A DNA stretch of 64,000 bases from Okapia johnstoni (GCA_024291935.2 CM044315.1:52364385-52428384); one strand, 5' to 3'; positions 23,031-33,463 are shown, counted from the first letter of the stretch. Numbers and translations: made by a program. Notes: generated by a model not told the origin, from the sequence alone.

Positions 23031-25127
23031 GTTCAGTTCAGTTTAGTTCAGTCACTCAATCGTGTCTGACTCTTTGTGACCCCATGAACCACAGCATGCC
23101 AGGCCTCCATGTCCATCACCAACTGCCAGAGTCTATCCAATCCCATGTCCATTAGTCGGTGAAGCCATCCACTCATCTCATCCTCTGTTGTCCACTTCTC
23201 CTCCTGAGTGCAATCCTTCCCAGCATCAGGGTCTTTTCCAATGAGACAGCTCTTTGCAACAGGTTGCCAAAGTATTGGAGTTTCAGCTTCAAAATCAGTC
23301 CTTCCAATGAACACCCAGGACTCATTTCCTGGATGGTCTGGTTGGATCTCCTTGCAGTCCAAGGGACTCTCAAGAGTCTTCTCCAACACCACAGTTCAAA
23401 ACCATCAATTCTTTGGTGATCAACTTTCTTTATAGTCGAACTCTCAATCCATACATGACTACTGGAAAAATCATAGCCTTGACTAGACGGACCTTTGTTG
23501 AGAAAGTAGTGTCTCTACTTTTTAATATGCTATCTAGGTTGATCATAACTTTCCTTCCAAGGAGTGTCTTTTAATTTCATGGCTATTATCACCATCTGCA
23601 GTGATTTTGGAGCCCTAAAAAATAAAGTCAGCCACTGTTTCCACTGTTTCCTCATCTATTTGCCAATGTGATGGGGCAGGTTTCTCAAGAGGCAGGTCAG
23701 GTGGTCTGGTATTCCCATCTCTTTCAGAATTTTCAACAGTTTATTGTGATCCACACAGTCAAAGGCTTTGACATAGTCAATAAAGCAGAAATAGATGTTT
23801 TTCCGGAACTCTCTTGCTTTTTTGATGATCCAGTGGATGTTGACAGTTTGATCTCTGGTTCATCTGCCTTTTCTAAAACCAGCTTGAACATCTGGAAGTT
23901 CACGGTTCACATACTGCTGAAGCCTGGCTTGGAGAATTTTGAGCTTTACTTTACTAGCATATGAGATGAGTGCAATTGTGTGGTAGTTTGAGCATTATTT
24001 GGCATTGTGTTTCTTTGGGATTGGAATGAAAACTGGCCATTTCCTGTCCTGTGGCCACTGCTAAGTTTTCCAAATTTGCTGACATATTGAGTGGAGCACT
24101 TTCACAGCATCATCTTTGAGGATTTGAAATAGCTCAACTGGAATTCCATCACTTCCACTAGCTTTGTTCATAGTGATGCTTCCTAAGGCCCACTTGACTT
24201 CGCATTCCAGGATGTCTGGCTCTAGGTGAGTGATCACACCATTGTGATTAACTGGGTCACTGAGATGTTTTTTGTATAGTTCTGTGTATGCTTGCCACCT
24301 CTTCTTAATATCTTCTGCTTCTGTTAGGTCCATATGATTTCTGTCCTTTTTCGAGCCCATCTTTGCATGAAATGTTCCCTTGGTATCTCTAATTTTCTTG
24401 AAGAGATCTCTAGTTTTCCTGTTTTACTGTTATCCTCTATTTCTTTGCATTGATTGCTGAGAAAGGCTTTCTTATGTCTCCTTGCTCTTCTGTGGAACTC
24501 TGCATTCAAATGGGTATATCTTTCCTTTTCTCCTTTGCTTTTCACTTCTCTTCTTTTCTCAGCTATTTGTAAGGCCTCCTCAGACAGCCATTTTGCTTTT
24601 TTGCATTTCTTTTTCTTGGGGATCGTCTTGATCCCTGTCTCCTGTACAGTTTCACAAGCCTCTATCCATAGTTCATCAGGCATTCTCTCTATCACATCTA
24701 GTCCCTTAAATCTATTTCTCACTTCCACTGTATAATCATAAGGGATTTGATTTAGGTCATACCTGAATGGTCTAGTTGTTTTCCCCACTTTCTTCAATTT
24801 AAGTCTGAATTTGGCAATAAGGAGTTCACGATCTGAGCCACAGTCAGCTCCTGGCCTTGTTTTTGCTGACTGTATAGAGCTTCTCCATATTTGGCTGCAA
24901 TGAATATAATCAATCTGATTTTAGTGTTGACCATCTGGTGATATCCCTGTGTAGAGTCTTCTCTTGTGTTGTTGGAAGAGGATGTTTGCTATGACCAATG
25001 CGTTCTCTCAGCAAAACTCTTTTAGCCTTTTCCCTGCTACATTCTGTTCTCCAAGGCCAAATTTGCCTGTTACTCCAGGTATTTCTTGACTTCCTACTTT
25101 TGCATTCCAGTCCCTTATAATAAAAAT
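23031..25127 (-). mobile_element. BovB, about 2.1 kb, antisense, 5'-truncated and internally deleted
   Basis: The element begins on the left with its reversed 3' terminus (TTCAGTTTAGTTCAGTCACTC) and runs through C-terminal coding, reverse transcriptase and linker to the end of the endonuclease on the right. At about 23675, the segment just after the coding position read CATCTATTTGCCAATG jumps directly to GGTTTCTCAAGAGGCAGGTC. Other BovB copies have roughly 330 more bases between these points. The right end lies directly against an MLT1 LTR at about 25128. No TSD is obvious. Confidence 0.93.
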
Positions 25128-25146
25128 AAACTCCAAAGATATCCAT
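23048..25146 (-). pseudogene. BovB endonuclease/reverse-transcriptase pseudogene, catalytic box deleted
   Basis: Antisense frames in coding order are: 24910-25146 (endonuclease end; the W in RWSTLKSD stands where other copies read a SPDGQHR-like stretch), 24324-24797 (lysine-rich linker with KKKKCKKAKWLSEEALQIAE), 24061-24360 (start of the RT palm, NKASGSDGIPVELFQILKDD) and 23048-23392 (C-terminal part, LQYFG..LIGKDP). Frameshifts and stops separate them. The deletion near 23675 removes the stretch that carries YADD in other copies. Without those two aspartates no polymerase activity is possible. Intact RTE enzymes nick target DNA and prime reverse transcription from it. Confidence 0.88.
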
Positions 25147-25552
25147 GTGTCATCTCCAGAAACTGAGTAAGTTACATGATATGGAAAAAGAAATTTTGCA
25201 AATGTTGCTAAATTAAGATCCTGGTCTGCCCAGTGTAGTCACAAGGATGCTTCTTAAAAGAGGGGGGCAAGGCTATATGAGTCAGAGAAGGGAATGTGAC
25301 TATGGGAGTAGATACAAACATGATGTAAGATCGTAAGTGAAAGAACAGATATAGAGGCTGAAAAAGGGAAGTGAACAGATATACACCTAAAGCCTTCAGA
25401 AGGCAGGGCAGACATTCAAACTTTTTTTTTTTCCCTCTCTGGGACTGATTTTGGACTTCTGATCTCTACAGCTCTAAAATAAAAGTATATTGCTTTTAAC
25501 CACTATGTTTGTGGGAGTTTGGTAGAGCAGTAATAGGAAATTAATATACCCA
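25128..25552 (+). mobile_element. ERVL-MaLR (MLT1-type) LTR, missing its 5' tip
   Basis: CTCCAAAGATATCCATGTGT, AAATTAAGATCCTGGTCTG, TGTAGTCACAAGGATGCTTC, TTAAAAGAGGGGGGCAAGG, then GGACTTCTGATCTCTACAGC and the AAATAAAAGTATATTGC end. Its 5' tip is lost at the BovB junction. Confidence 0.78.
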
Positions 25553-26397
25553 ATTTGAAACTGATTACAAATGTCCTGTTTCAAGCCCTGCTTCTGACTT
25601 ACCAAATAAGAATTTTAACAAACTATCTAGCTATTTCATTTGCATGTTACAGTTTGAGAATCACTGCTTAGCATTGTGATTTTTCTTAAACTTGTATCAA
25701 ATTATTTTCTTATCCAATGAAATACTGCTTTAATCATATTGATCAGTCAATTGTCAATTTATTAAAACTTCTGAAATGATAATGTAAAGCCATTTGAAAT
25801 CAATGAGAATATTATTGACTCATGTTTCTTCTGTATGCAGATCCAAAATAGTTATTTTGATTTCCTAACTATCTTGGATACACTGAACTTTTTAACAAAA
25901 GTAAGTAACAGAGAGCTATAAAACATAAATAAAAATATACCTGTCCAACATGCAGATGTTTCAACTACATGGCTAGAGCCTTAATTAGCTATATATGTAT
26001 TTTTTTTCTCTTTTTATTCTGATGTTTTCTCATCATAGTTTCAGTCTAACTTAATAGGTAGCTCTTGTAATCATTTAGATTTCAAACTAAGGAGAGACTT
26101 TCATCATTGTAATAGATGTTTTCCAGTTTCAATTTTATTGAAAGACAAGCAATGAATTCTCAATAATTGCCCATTGACAACAACAAAGCCATATTTGAAT
26201 TGCAACCATCTTTGACTACGTATGTGCTTGGACTAAGTGGTTATCTAGACATTTTTACTATCTGATTCCTACATTTTGCATCCATCACTATGAAACAACG
26301 TAGTGATAAATACTGACTTCAGATAATTATGTTACACAACTGTTGACTGAAATCACCCACCTTGGCCAGGCAGGATAATAACTGCTTGTATGATTAC
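25553..26397. other. No recognisable feature
   Basis: AT-rich DNA in which neither strand shows a repeat family or exon that I recognise. Confidence 0.45.
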
Positions 26398-26740
26398 TCT
26401 TACAACATGAGGTTCAGATAAGGAACACGGTGCTGCTGCCAAAAATTAACTGGGAGAATTCAAAAGGAGGGAGAAGACACTGGCCCATAATATGTTCTGC
26501 CAACTTCTCAGAAATCTTCATGCTGGAATCCATCTTGCCTGAGGGATGCATGTGCCACCAGGAAGGAGCCTGAGTCAGACCAAATATGGCAAGATGCCAG
26601 GACAGGCAAGAGACTACCCAAGAAGACAACTCCATTACCCTAAAACCTGAGACTGTGGGCCATGTGGTATAGTAGTTCTCTTGGATTTCATTACCCTGCT
26701 GCTCTCAGCCCAGGTACCCCTTCCCAATAATGTCACATAA
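26398..26740 (+). mobile_element. Probable retroviral-type solo LTR (ERV class, family uncertain)
   Basis: The region shows GAGACTACCCAAGAAGACAA, CCTGAGACTGTGGGCCATGT, CATTACCCTGCTGCTCTCAG and CCCTTCCCAATAATG, which resembles an LTR R region with an altered AATAAA polyadenylation signal. A SINE is inserted immediately after this signal. No internal retroviral sequence is present. Confidence 0.45.
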
Positions 26741-26955
26741 GTGAGTGAAGTGAAGTTGCTCAGTCGTGTTTGACTGTCTGTGACCCCATGGACTATAGCC
26801 CACCAGGCTCCTCCGCCCATGGGATTTTCCAGGCAAGAGTACTGGAGTGGGTTTCCATTTCCTTCTCCAGAGGATCTTCCCAGCCCAGGGATCGAACCCA
26901 GGTCTACCGCATTGCAGGCAGACACTTTACCGTCTAGAGCCACCAGGGAAGCAAA
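26741..26955 (-). mobile_element. Bov-tA SINE with target-site duplication
   Basis: An antisense unit from GTGAGTGAAGTGAAGTTGCT to GAGCCACCAGGGAAGC. A 9-bp duplication GTCACATAA flanks it at 26732-26740 and 26956-26964. It is well preserved (TCGAACCCAGGTCTACCGCA), so it is relatively young. Confidence 0.94.
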
Positions 26956-27068
26956 GTCACATAAATACATAAGAATTGTGTTCTGGATATAAAATTACGT
27001 GTCAAAACATGTTGGTTCTCTTAACTAGGAAAAATAATTTGTTCCTGTTTTTCTTTCCTTCACCGATT

Positions 27069-28105
27069 ATTAAAGGGTAATTGATAAACCACACATATTT
27101 AAAGTATAGATGGTTATATTTTGAGTGGTATACACTTATGAAACTATCACCAGAATCCAAAATTAAGATAACGAATACATACCCATCACTTTCAAAGGTT
27201 TCCTTGTGTCTCTTTGGTGCCCTCCACCCAACATCCTCAGCTCATCGTCTTCAGGCAACCACTGCTTCGCTGTTATGTCGCTATAATTAGTGTCACAAGT
27301 TATTTATCTATTCAACTTCTGAGGCATCTGTGGGTTGTTTCCAATTTTTGGTTGTTGAAAGTTCGAATGAATGTTTATGTGCAAATCTTTTTATGAACAT
27401 ATGCTTTTTATTCCCTTGTGTGGAAATAGAAGTAGACTGTTTAGGTCATATATTAATTACATGTTTAAATTTTAAAGAAAATAACCAATAGTTTACAAGG
27501 TGCTATAGCATTTTACATTCCACGTTTCTTTTGCATCCTTGCTAACATTTGGCGCTGTTAGTCCTTTTCATTTTAAATATATTAAAAGATATATAATGGT
27601 ATCTCATTGCAGTTATACCTTGTATTTCCCTAATGATAACTTATTTTTCATATATTTTCATATGCCATCCAGATATCTTACTTGATGAATGGTTAAAATA
27701 TTTTGTCCATATTTTACTATTGTCTTACAAAATTGATTCTTAATTGTTCTTTATATATTCTCAATAGAAATCCTTCACCAAATTATGTGCTTTTCAGTAA
27801 TTTACCAGGTTGGTGGATTGTCTTTTTACAATACTATATTATGCAGAATGTGCAGGCTTGTTTTAATAATATTCAATTTGTTTTTTCTTTCTTTTGTCAT
27901 ATGTCTTGCCTAACTCAAGTTATAAAGAATTTGCCCTATTTTTTTTCCAGCAGTTTTCTAGTTTGTTTTTGCATTTAGGCTATGATCTATTTTTAGTTAA
28001 TGCTAAAGTAGAGTGCAAAGTTTAGATCAAATGTAATTTTATCAAATGTTTAATTATTCTAGCATCATCTATTGAAAAGATTATTCTTTCTCCTCTGAAT
28101 GTCTT
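27069..28105 (-). mobile_element. Old L1, antisense (3' UTR and late ORF2), part 1
   Basis: Antisense L1M landmarks appear from 3' UTR to ORF2 as coordinates rise: CCAGAATCCAAAATTAAGAT, TCAGGCAACCACTGCTTC, GTGGGTTGTTTCCAATTTTTGG, ACATTCCACGTTTCTTTTGC, TGGTATCTCATTGCAG and TATAAAGAATTTGCCC. Several open frames here (27081-27290, 27703-27978) are chance frames on the non-coding strand. Confidence 0.78.
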
Positions 28106-28111
28106 AGCACC

Positions 28112-28533
28112 TATATTACTCAGGGTTTTCCAGAGAAAAAAAATATCAATAAGATGAGCATATATAGATAGAAGAGCTTTATTATAAGAAATTGGCTCAC
28201 TAGTTTAAGGAGGTTGCAGAGTTCAAAAACTTCCAGGTAGGTAAGCAGCCCCAAGAACCAGGAAAACGGACTTTCCAATTCAAGTTCAAAATCGGTGTGC
28301 CATAGAATTCCCTGTTGCTTGGGGGAGGCTGATTAGTTTGTTCTGCACAGGCCTTCAGCTAATTTCATGAGACCCGCTCACATTATGGAGAACAATCTGC
28401 TTTACTCAAAGCCCACAGATTTAAATGTTAATTTCACCCAAAACACTTTAACAAAAGCACTCAGAATAATATTTGATCAAATGTCTTGGTATCCTGTGTT
28501 CTTTCCAGCTTGACACATAAAATAAACCATAGG
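28112..28533 (-). mobile_element. Old repeat of LTR/DNA-element type inserted into the L1
   Basis: ACTCAGGGTTTTCCAGAGAA, AAGAAATTGGCTCACTAG, GAACAATCTGCTTTACTCAA, TGTTAATTTCACCCAAAACA and TTGACACATAAAATAAACCA match a common mammalian repeat that I cannot name with certainty. A 7-bp duplication AGCACCT lies at 28106-28112 and 28534-28540, and L1 sequence continues on both sides (GTCTTAGCACC / TTTGTCAAAAATC). It is therefore an insertion. The duplicated T at 28112 is shared with my start coordinate. Confidence 0.6.
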
Positions 28534-28539
28534 AGCACC

Positions 28540-29795
28540 TTTGTCAAAAATCAAATTATCAGGTATGTATGGATCCATTTCTAGATCCTCAAACCTGTTT
28601 CATTGGTCTACTTGTCTATTTCAATTTTATGATTGCAATCTGGCTTAGTTTTATAGCAATTCTTGAAATCCAGGTTTGTCTTTCTTCTTCAAAGTTGTTT
28701 TGACTATTTTTCATTTTTAGATTCAATGTAATAATTTTCACAGTATGAATATATAAATTGATTTCAATAAAATTAATATTTTAGCAATATTGTCCTATCA
28801 GTTTTATCACTAAATACTTCATTTTTGATAGTATTACAAATAATATTCTTAATAAAATTTTAATTTCTGGTTCTTGGTTGCTACTGTGTGTATGCATGCT
28901 AAGTCACTTCATTCATGTCTGAATCTTTACAAACCTATGGACTGTAGCCCATCCGACTCTTCTGTCCATGGGATTCTCCTATGCAAAAACACACTTGTTT
29001 TACATTTATTTTGAATGCTGAAATCTTAATACGTTGGGACTTTACAGAGATCTTCTGTTATTGATTTCCATATCTCTTGCAGTATTAATTTCTAATTTAA
29101 TTCCGTTCTTAGACAACATACTTTATATGCTTAACATTCCTTTAAGTTTATAGAGGTTTATTTTATGGCCAAGAAGATGGTAAATCTTGGTAAATGTTTT
29201 ATGTGCATATAAAATAATATGTTGGGAAAAGTGGAAAAGAAAACCTGTTGTTGGATAGAAATTCCCATAAATATCAAGTAGATTGATTTGGTAGGTAATG
29301 TCATTCAAGTCTTCTATGCTCTTATTGCTTTTTCTCTACTGTTCTATTAAGTATTGAAAAAGGATTTGTTTAAATCCCTACTTTAAATTATGGAATTGTC
29401 TATTTCTTCTAGCAGTTTTTTTTTCAACTTCATGTATTTTAATACTACATATACACAGATGTGAATTCATCATAAATTCCTTATTTTTATTTTGGAGAGT
29501 TTTTTTCCCATTCTGTTTCATTTATTCTGTTGGTTTCTCACAAATCTTTAATTTTTCATTGAACTTGCTAGTAGTCCCATCTAGTATACTTCTTGTGCCA
29601 GATGTTGCAGTTCTCATCTGTAGAAGTTGATGTTGGCTATTTTTAAATATCTTCTAATGTCTCTAATTAACATGCTCAAATTTTCCACTATCATTTTCAA
29701 TCTACTAGATACATAATTATAATTGTTTTAACTTTTCTGTCTATTAATTCCCTCATTCATGTAAATTCCAGATCAGTTTTGTTTACTGGATTTTG
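28540..29795 (-). mobile_element. Old L1, antisense, part 2 (interrupted by a SINE)
   Basis: It resumes with TTTGTCAAAAATCAAATTAT, TTTCATTGGTCTACTTGTC and TTTTGACTATTTTTCATTTT. After the SINE at 28893-28988 it continues into L1M-like text (TCAAGTCTTCTATGCTCTTA, CATTTATTCTGTTGGTTTCTC, TCATCTGTAGAAGTTGATG). The second half may be a different L1M member joined end to end. Confidence 0.62.
28893..28988 (-). mobile_element. Bov-tA SINE, truncated
   Basis: About 95 bases of the reversed 3' half (TGCTAAGTCACTTCATTCATG, GGACTGTAGCCCATCCGACT, CCATGGGATTCTCC). The tRNA-like half is missing. Confidence 0.85.
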
Positions 29796-29809
29796 CTCCT
29801 CGTTATTAC

Positions 29810-30598
29810 GTGAACTATGAATTTCCAGACATTCAAGCTGGTTTTAGAGAATGCAGAGGAACCAGAGATCAAATTGCCAACATCCGATGGATCATCGAAA
29901 AAGCAAGAGAGTTCCAGAAAAACATCTATTTCTGCTTCATTGACTATGCCAAAGCCTTTGACTGTGTGGATCACAATAAACTGTGGAAAATTCTGAAAGA
30001 GATGGAAATACCAGACCACCTGACCTGCCTCTTGAGAAACCTGTATGCAGGTCAGGAAACAGCAGTTAGAACTGGTCGTGGAACAACAGACTGGTTCCAA
30101 ATAGGAAAAGGAGTATCTCAAGGCTGTATATTGTCACCCTGCTTATTTAACTTCTATGCAGAGTACATCATGAGAAACGCTGGGCTGGAAGAAGCACAAG
30201 CTGGAATCAAGATTGCCAGGAGAAATATCAATAACCTCAGATATGCAGATGACACCACCCTTATGGCAGAAAGTGAAGAGGAACTAAAAAGCCTCTTAAT
30301 GAAAGTGAGAGAGGAGAGTGAAAATGTTGGCTTCAAGCTCAACATTCAGAAAACTAAGATCATGGCATCTGGTCCCATCACTTCAGGGGAAATAGATGAA
30401 ACAGTGTCAGACTTTATTTTTCTGGGCTCCAAAATCACTGCAGATGGTGATTGCAGCCATGAAATTAAAAGATGCTTACTCGTTGGAAGGAAAGTTATGA
30501 CCAACCTAGACAGCATATTAAAAAGCAGACCTTACTTTGCCAACAAAGGTCCATCTAGTCAAGGCTATGGTTTTTCCAATGGTCATGTATGGATGTGA
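29810..30598 (+). pseudogene. BovB reverse-transcriptase fragment, 262-aa open frame, catalytic residues intact
   Basis: This is the longest undamaged BovB frame in the window. It covers the RT palm: motif A at residues 43-51 (FIDYAKAFD, D45), a later GVSQGCILSPCLF block (motif B region) and the catalytic box YADD at residues 145-148 (30242-30253), then LNIQKTKIM. It lacks the endonuclease, the linker and the start of the RT because the insertion is 5'-truncated; the first methionine is incidental. A frame change near 30530-30598 separates it from the C-terminal part. Intact RTE RT copies the element RNA at a nicked chromosomal site. This fragment has no promoter of its own and I infer it is not functional. 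Confidence 0.88.
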
Positions 30599-30737
30599 GA
30601 GTTGGACTGTAAAGAAAGTTGAGCACTGAAGAATTGATGGTTTTGAACTGTGGTGTTGGAGAAGACTCTTGAGAGTCCCTTGGACTGCAAGGAGATCTAA
30701 CTAGTCCATTCTAAAGGAGATCAGTCCTTGGTGTTCT

Positions 30738-30998
30738 TTGGAAGGACTGATGTTGAAGCTGAAACTCGAATACTTTGGCCACCTCATGCAAAGAGTTGAC
30801 TCATTGGAAAAGACCTTGATGCTGGGAAGAATTGGTAGCAGGAGGAGAAGGGGACGCCAGAGTATGAGATGGCTGGATGGCATCACTGACTCGATGGACA
30901 TGAATTTGTGTAAACTCTGGGAGTTGGTGATGGACAGGAAGGCCTGGCGTGCTGCGATTCATGGGGTCGCAAAGAGTCGGACACGACTGAGCAACTGA
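30738..30998 (+). pseudogene. BovB C-terminal coding fragment
   Basis: An 86-aa frame, [20 protein letters not shown] then [20 protein letters not shown] and [13 protein letters not shown], is the conserved C-terminal end of the BovB polyprotein. It continues the RT frame at 29810-30598 after a break of about 140 bases with stops. The arginine-rich stretch is typical of this region in all copies here. It is not expressed as a separate gene as far as the sequence shows. Confidence 0.85.
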
Positions 30999-31015
30999 AC
31001 TGAACTCCTCATTAT

Positions 31016-31500
31016 GCCTCGATTTTTCAGCTTCTTTGCATGAGGAGTAATTTTGTATTGAATGTGAGACATTATAAATTGTACCTTGGATTCTGCTGAA
31101 TATTTTTCGTAATCCTATAAATATTTCTAAGTTATTTCTTTTCCCCTAGGGAACAGTTAAATTTGTTAGAAACAGTTTGATACTTTTGCTTCCTGCTTAT
31201 GCATTTTCTAGGGAGAGTCTGGAACAGCCTTAGTCTATAGTTAATTAGCTCCCCTTACTGAGACAAAACACTGCTGAGTACTTTAACCAAGTAGTTGAAT
31301 TAAGTGGTTTTAATTTATTTAACCATGTGCTTTGTATTAAGTGGTTTTCTACTCTATCTGTTAAGATCCAGAACTGTTCCTCTTGGTCGTGAGTGAGTTT
31401 TTAGGATTACATCTATAGTTTTATTGTTTTCCCCCAGTAGTAGTTCTCTTCCCAGTTATGGTGGTTTCTTTTCATGAACATGTTTATCTGTATTCTCTGC
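31016..31500 (-). mobile_element. Old L1M-type sequence, antisense, continuing past the BovB
   Basis: TTTCAGCTTCTTTGCATGAG, GTGAGACATTATAAATTGTA, GTTAGAAACAGTTTGATAC and GAGACAAAACACTGCTGAGT continue the L1M-like text that ends at 29795. The BovB TSD confirms that the two sides were once contiguous. Confidence 0.55.
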
Positions 31501-31554
31501 ATGTCTCTGGATCTTTTCTATTCTCTCCCTCTCTCTGTTAAAACTCTTTTGCAA

Positions 31555-31958
31555 ATTGGTTGTACCAATTTACATTCCCATGAGCAATATTAACAGTTCA
31601 ATTACTCCACAACCTCACCAGTACTTTGATATCATGAATATTTTTAATTTTAAACGCTATAATGGGCCATGCAGAGATTTGTTTTGTGGTTTTACTGATG
31701 ACATATGATATTGAGCATTTTTTCATGTGATTAGTAGCCATTTGCATATCTCCTTTGTGAATTGTTTTAACCTCCTGTCCTTTCTTATTTTACAAAGCTA
31801 TGTTTTTGAGAAAATACAAAGTGACTATTCTTCTAAGTATTATCTACCTTTTTACCTACATATAGTAAAACTTATTTTTGTTGTACAGTTCTATGAATTC
31901 TACCAAGTGTAAACAATCATGTAAACACTGCCACAATCAAGACTGAGTATAGTCACAC
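31555..31958 (-). mobile_element. L1 fragments, antisense
   Basis: 31555-31800 resembles antisense late-ORF2 L1 (ATTTACATTCCCATGAGCAA, TTGAGCATTTTTTCATGTGA, TGCATATCTCCTTTGTGAAT). 31868-31958 resembles an L1 3' UTR (GTTCTATGAATTCTACCAAG, CACTGCCACAATCAAGACTG) that continues at 32590 beyond an inserted LTR. Confidence 0.65.
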
Positions 31959-32589
31959 TGTATTAGTTTGCTACAGCTACTGTAACAAAGGACTGTGAAC
32001 TCGGTGTCCTTAAAAAACAAAATTTATTGTCTCATAGTTCTTGAGGCTAGAAGTCCAATATCAGGGTGTCAGCAATGTCAATTCCTTCTGAGGATTCTGT
32101 AAGAAGCATCTGTTTTAGGCCTCTGTCCTTGAGTTTCAAATGGCCATCTTCTTCCTGTGTCTCTTCACATCACACTTGTCCAGGCTTGTCTATAAAAATT
32201 TTCATATTTTCATCAGGACATCAGTCATATTGGGCTTCCCTGGTAGCTCAGCTGGTAAAGAATCTGCCAGTAATGCAGGAGGCTCCGGTTCAGTCCCTGA
32301 GTTGGGAAGATCCCTTGGAGAAGGAAATGGGTATTCACTCCAGGATTCTGGCCTGGAGAATCCCATGGACTATATTGCCCATGGAGTTGCAGAGTCAGAC
32401 ACGACAGAGCGACTTTCACTTCATTTCCTTGACTTCAGTCATATTGGATTGGGACCCACTAAAATGAACTTATTTTAACTTGATTTCCTCTGTAAAGACA
32501 GTATCTTCAAATAAAGTCACATTCTGTGGCCCTGAGTGTTAGGACTTCAACATAGGAATTCTGTGTAGAACACAGGTCAATACATGACA
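31959..32589 (-). mobile_element. ERVL-MaLR (MLT1-type) LTR, antisense, split by a SINE
   Basis: TGTATTAGTTTGCTACAGCT, AAATTTATTGTCTCATAGTTC, GGCTAGAAGTCCAATATCAG and CTGTGTCTCTTCACATC form the left part. After the SINE the order continues with TTGGATTGGGACCCACTAAA, CAAATAAAGTCACATTCTG and TTAGGACTTCAACATAGGA. It interrupts an L1 3' UTR. Confidence 0.85.
32234..32434 (+). mobile_element. Bov-tA SINE with perfect 13-bp target-site duplication
   Basis: A full sense unit from GCTTCCCTGGTAGCTCAGCT to CGACTTTCACTTCATTTCC. The duplication TCAGTCATATTGG lies at 32221-32233 and 32435-32447. It sits inside the MLT1 LTR and so is younger than it. Confidence 0.96.
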
Positions 32590-32990
32590 TAATTAACTCC
32601 AAAAATTCCCTTGTGCTGGTACTGTGCAGTCAATACCCTTCGTAACATTCAGCTCCTTGTAACCACTGATAGTTTTTCTTTTCTATAACTTTATCTTTTC
32701 CAAAAATACATTTGCCTTTAACAATATTTTATCATTTAATTGGGGTCATATATGCTATATAACCATTTAAGTCTGCCTTCTTTCCCTTAGAACACTTGGG
32801 ACATTAATCTAGTTTTCTTTTTTTCATTTATCAATATTTTTTGGTTCTTTTTATTGATGAATAGTATTCTATTATATAAATATGCCCTAATTTGTCTGTC
32901 GATTCACCAGTTGAAGAGTATTTGGTTTTCTTCCCCTTTTTTTATGATAGTGAACTAAGTCACTAAATTATTAGAAAATTTTGGTACTGG
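32590..32990 (-). mobile_element. Old L1 3'-UTR/ORF2 end, antisense, continuing past the LTR
   Basis: TGTAACCACTGATAGTTTTTC, TTTAATTGGGGTCATATATG, AATAGTATTCTATTATATAA and GTCGATTCACCAGTTGAAGA follow the antisense L1 3'-end order and continue from 31958. Confidence 0.68.
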
Positions 32991-33189
32991 ATAAGATGTC
33001 CCATTCTTATGTATCTTATAACAACATAACCCTTTATATTATCTCATTGAAGTTTTTATTTAAAATGTTAAAACACCTGTGACATCTCCATTAATATGGA
33101 AACTAGATATTTAACCCAAACTTATTTTACTTTTATGGTCTTCACTGTTCTATACCTTGCCTCTCATAATCCAGTGTAACTACTGCCCT

Positions 33190-33451
33190 GCTGCTGCTGC
33201 TGCTAAGTCGCGTCTGTTGTGTCCGACTCTGTGCGACCCCACAGACGGCAGCCCACCAGGCTCCCCCGTCCCTGGGATTCTCCAGGCAAGAACACTGGAG
33301 TGGGTTGCCATTTCCTTCTCCAATGCGTGAAAGTGATGTCGCTCAGTTGTGTCCAACTCTTCGTGACCCCATGGACTGCAGCCTACCAGGCTCCTCCATC
33401 CATGGGATTTTCCAGGCAAGAGTACTGGAGTGGAGTGCCATTGCCCTCTCC
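33190..33451 (-). mobile_element. BOV-A2 dimeric SINE with target-site duplication
   Basis: The reversed (CAG)n-type tail (GCTGCTGCTGCTGCTAAGTC) is followed by two Bov-A monomers, with CCTTCTCCAATGCGTGAAAG as the linker at about 33320. A perfect 12-bp duplication AACTACTGCCCT lies at 33178-33189 and 33452-33463. It is one of the best preserved repeats in the window. Confidence 0.97.
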
Positions 33452-33463
33452 AACTACTGCCCT

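Larger units (their letters stand above)
29807..31004 (+). mobile_element. BovB, about 1.2 kb, with target-site duplication inside an old L1
   Basis: A 5'-truncated BovB begins in the RT palm (TACGTGAACTATGAATTTCC) and reaches the full 3' terminus (GTCGGACACGACTGAGCAAC, TGAACTGAA). An 11-bp duplication flanks it: CTCCTCGTTAT at 29796-29806 and CTCCTCATTAT at 31005-31015, one mismatch. L1M-like sequence lies on both sides. Low divergence from the remembered consensus suggests it is among the younger insertions here. Confidence 0.95.
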
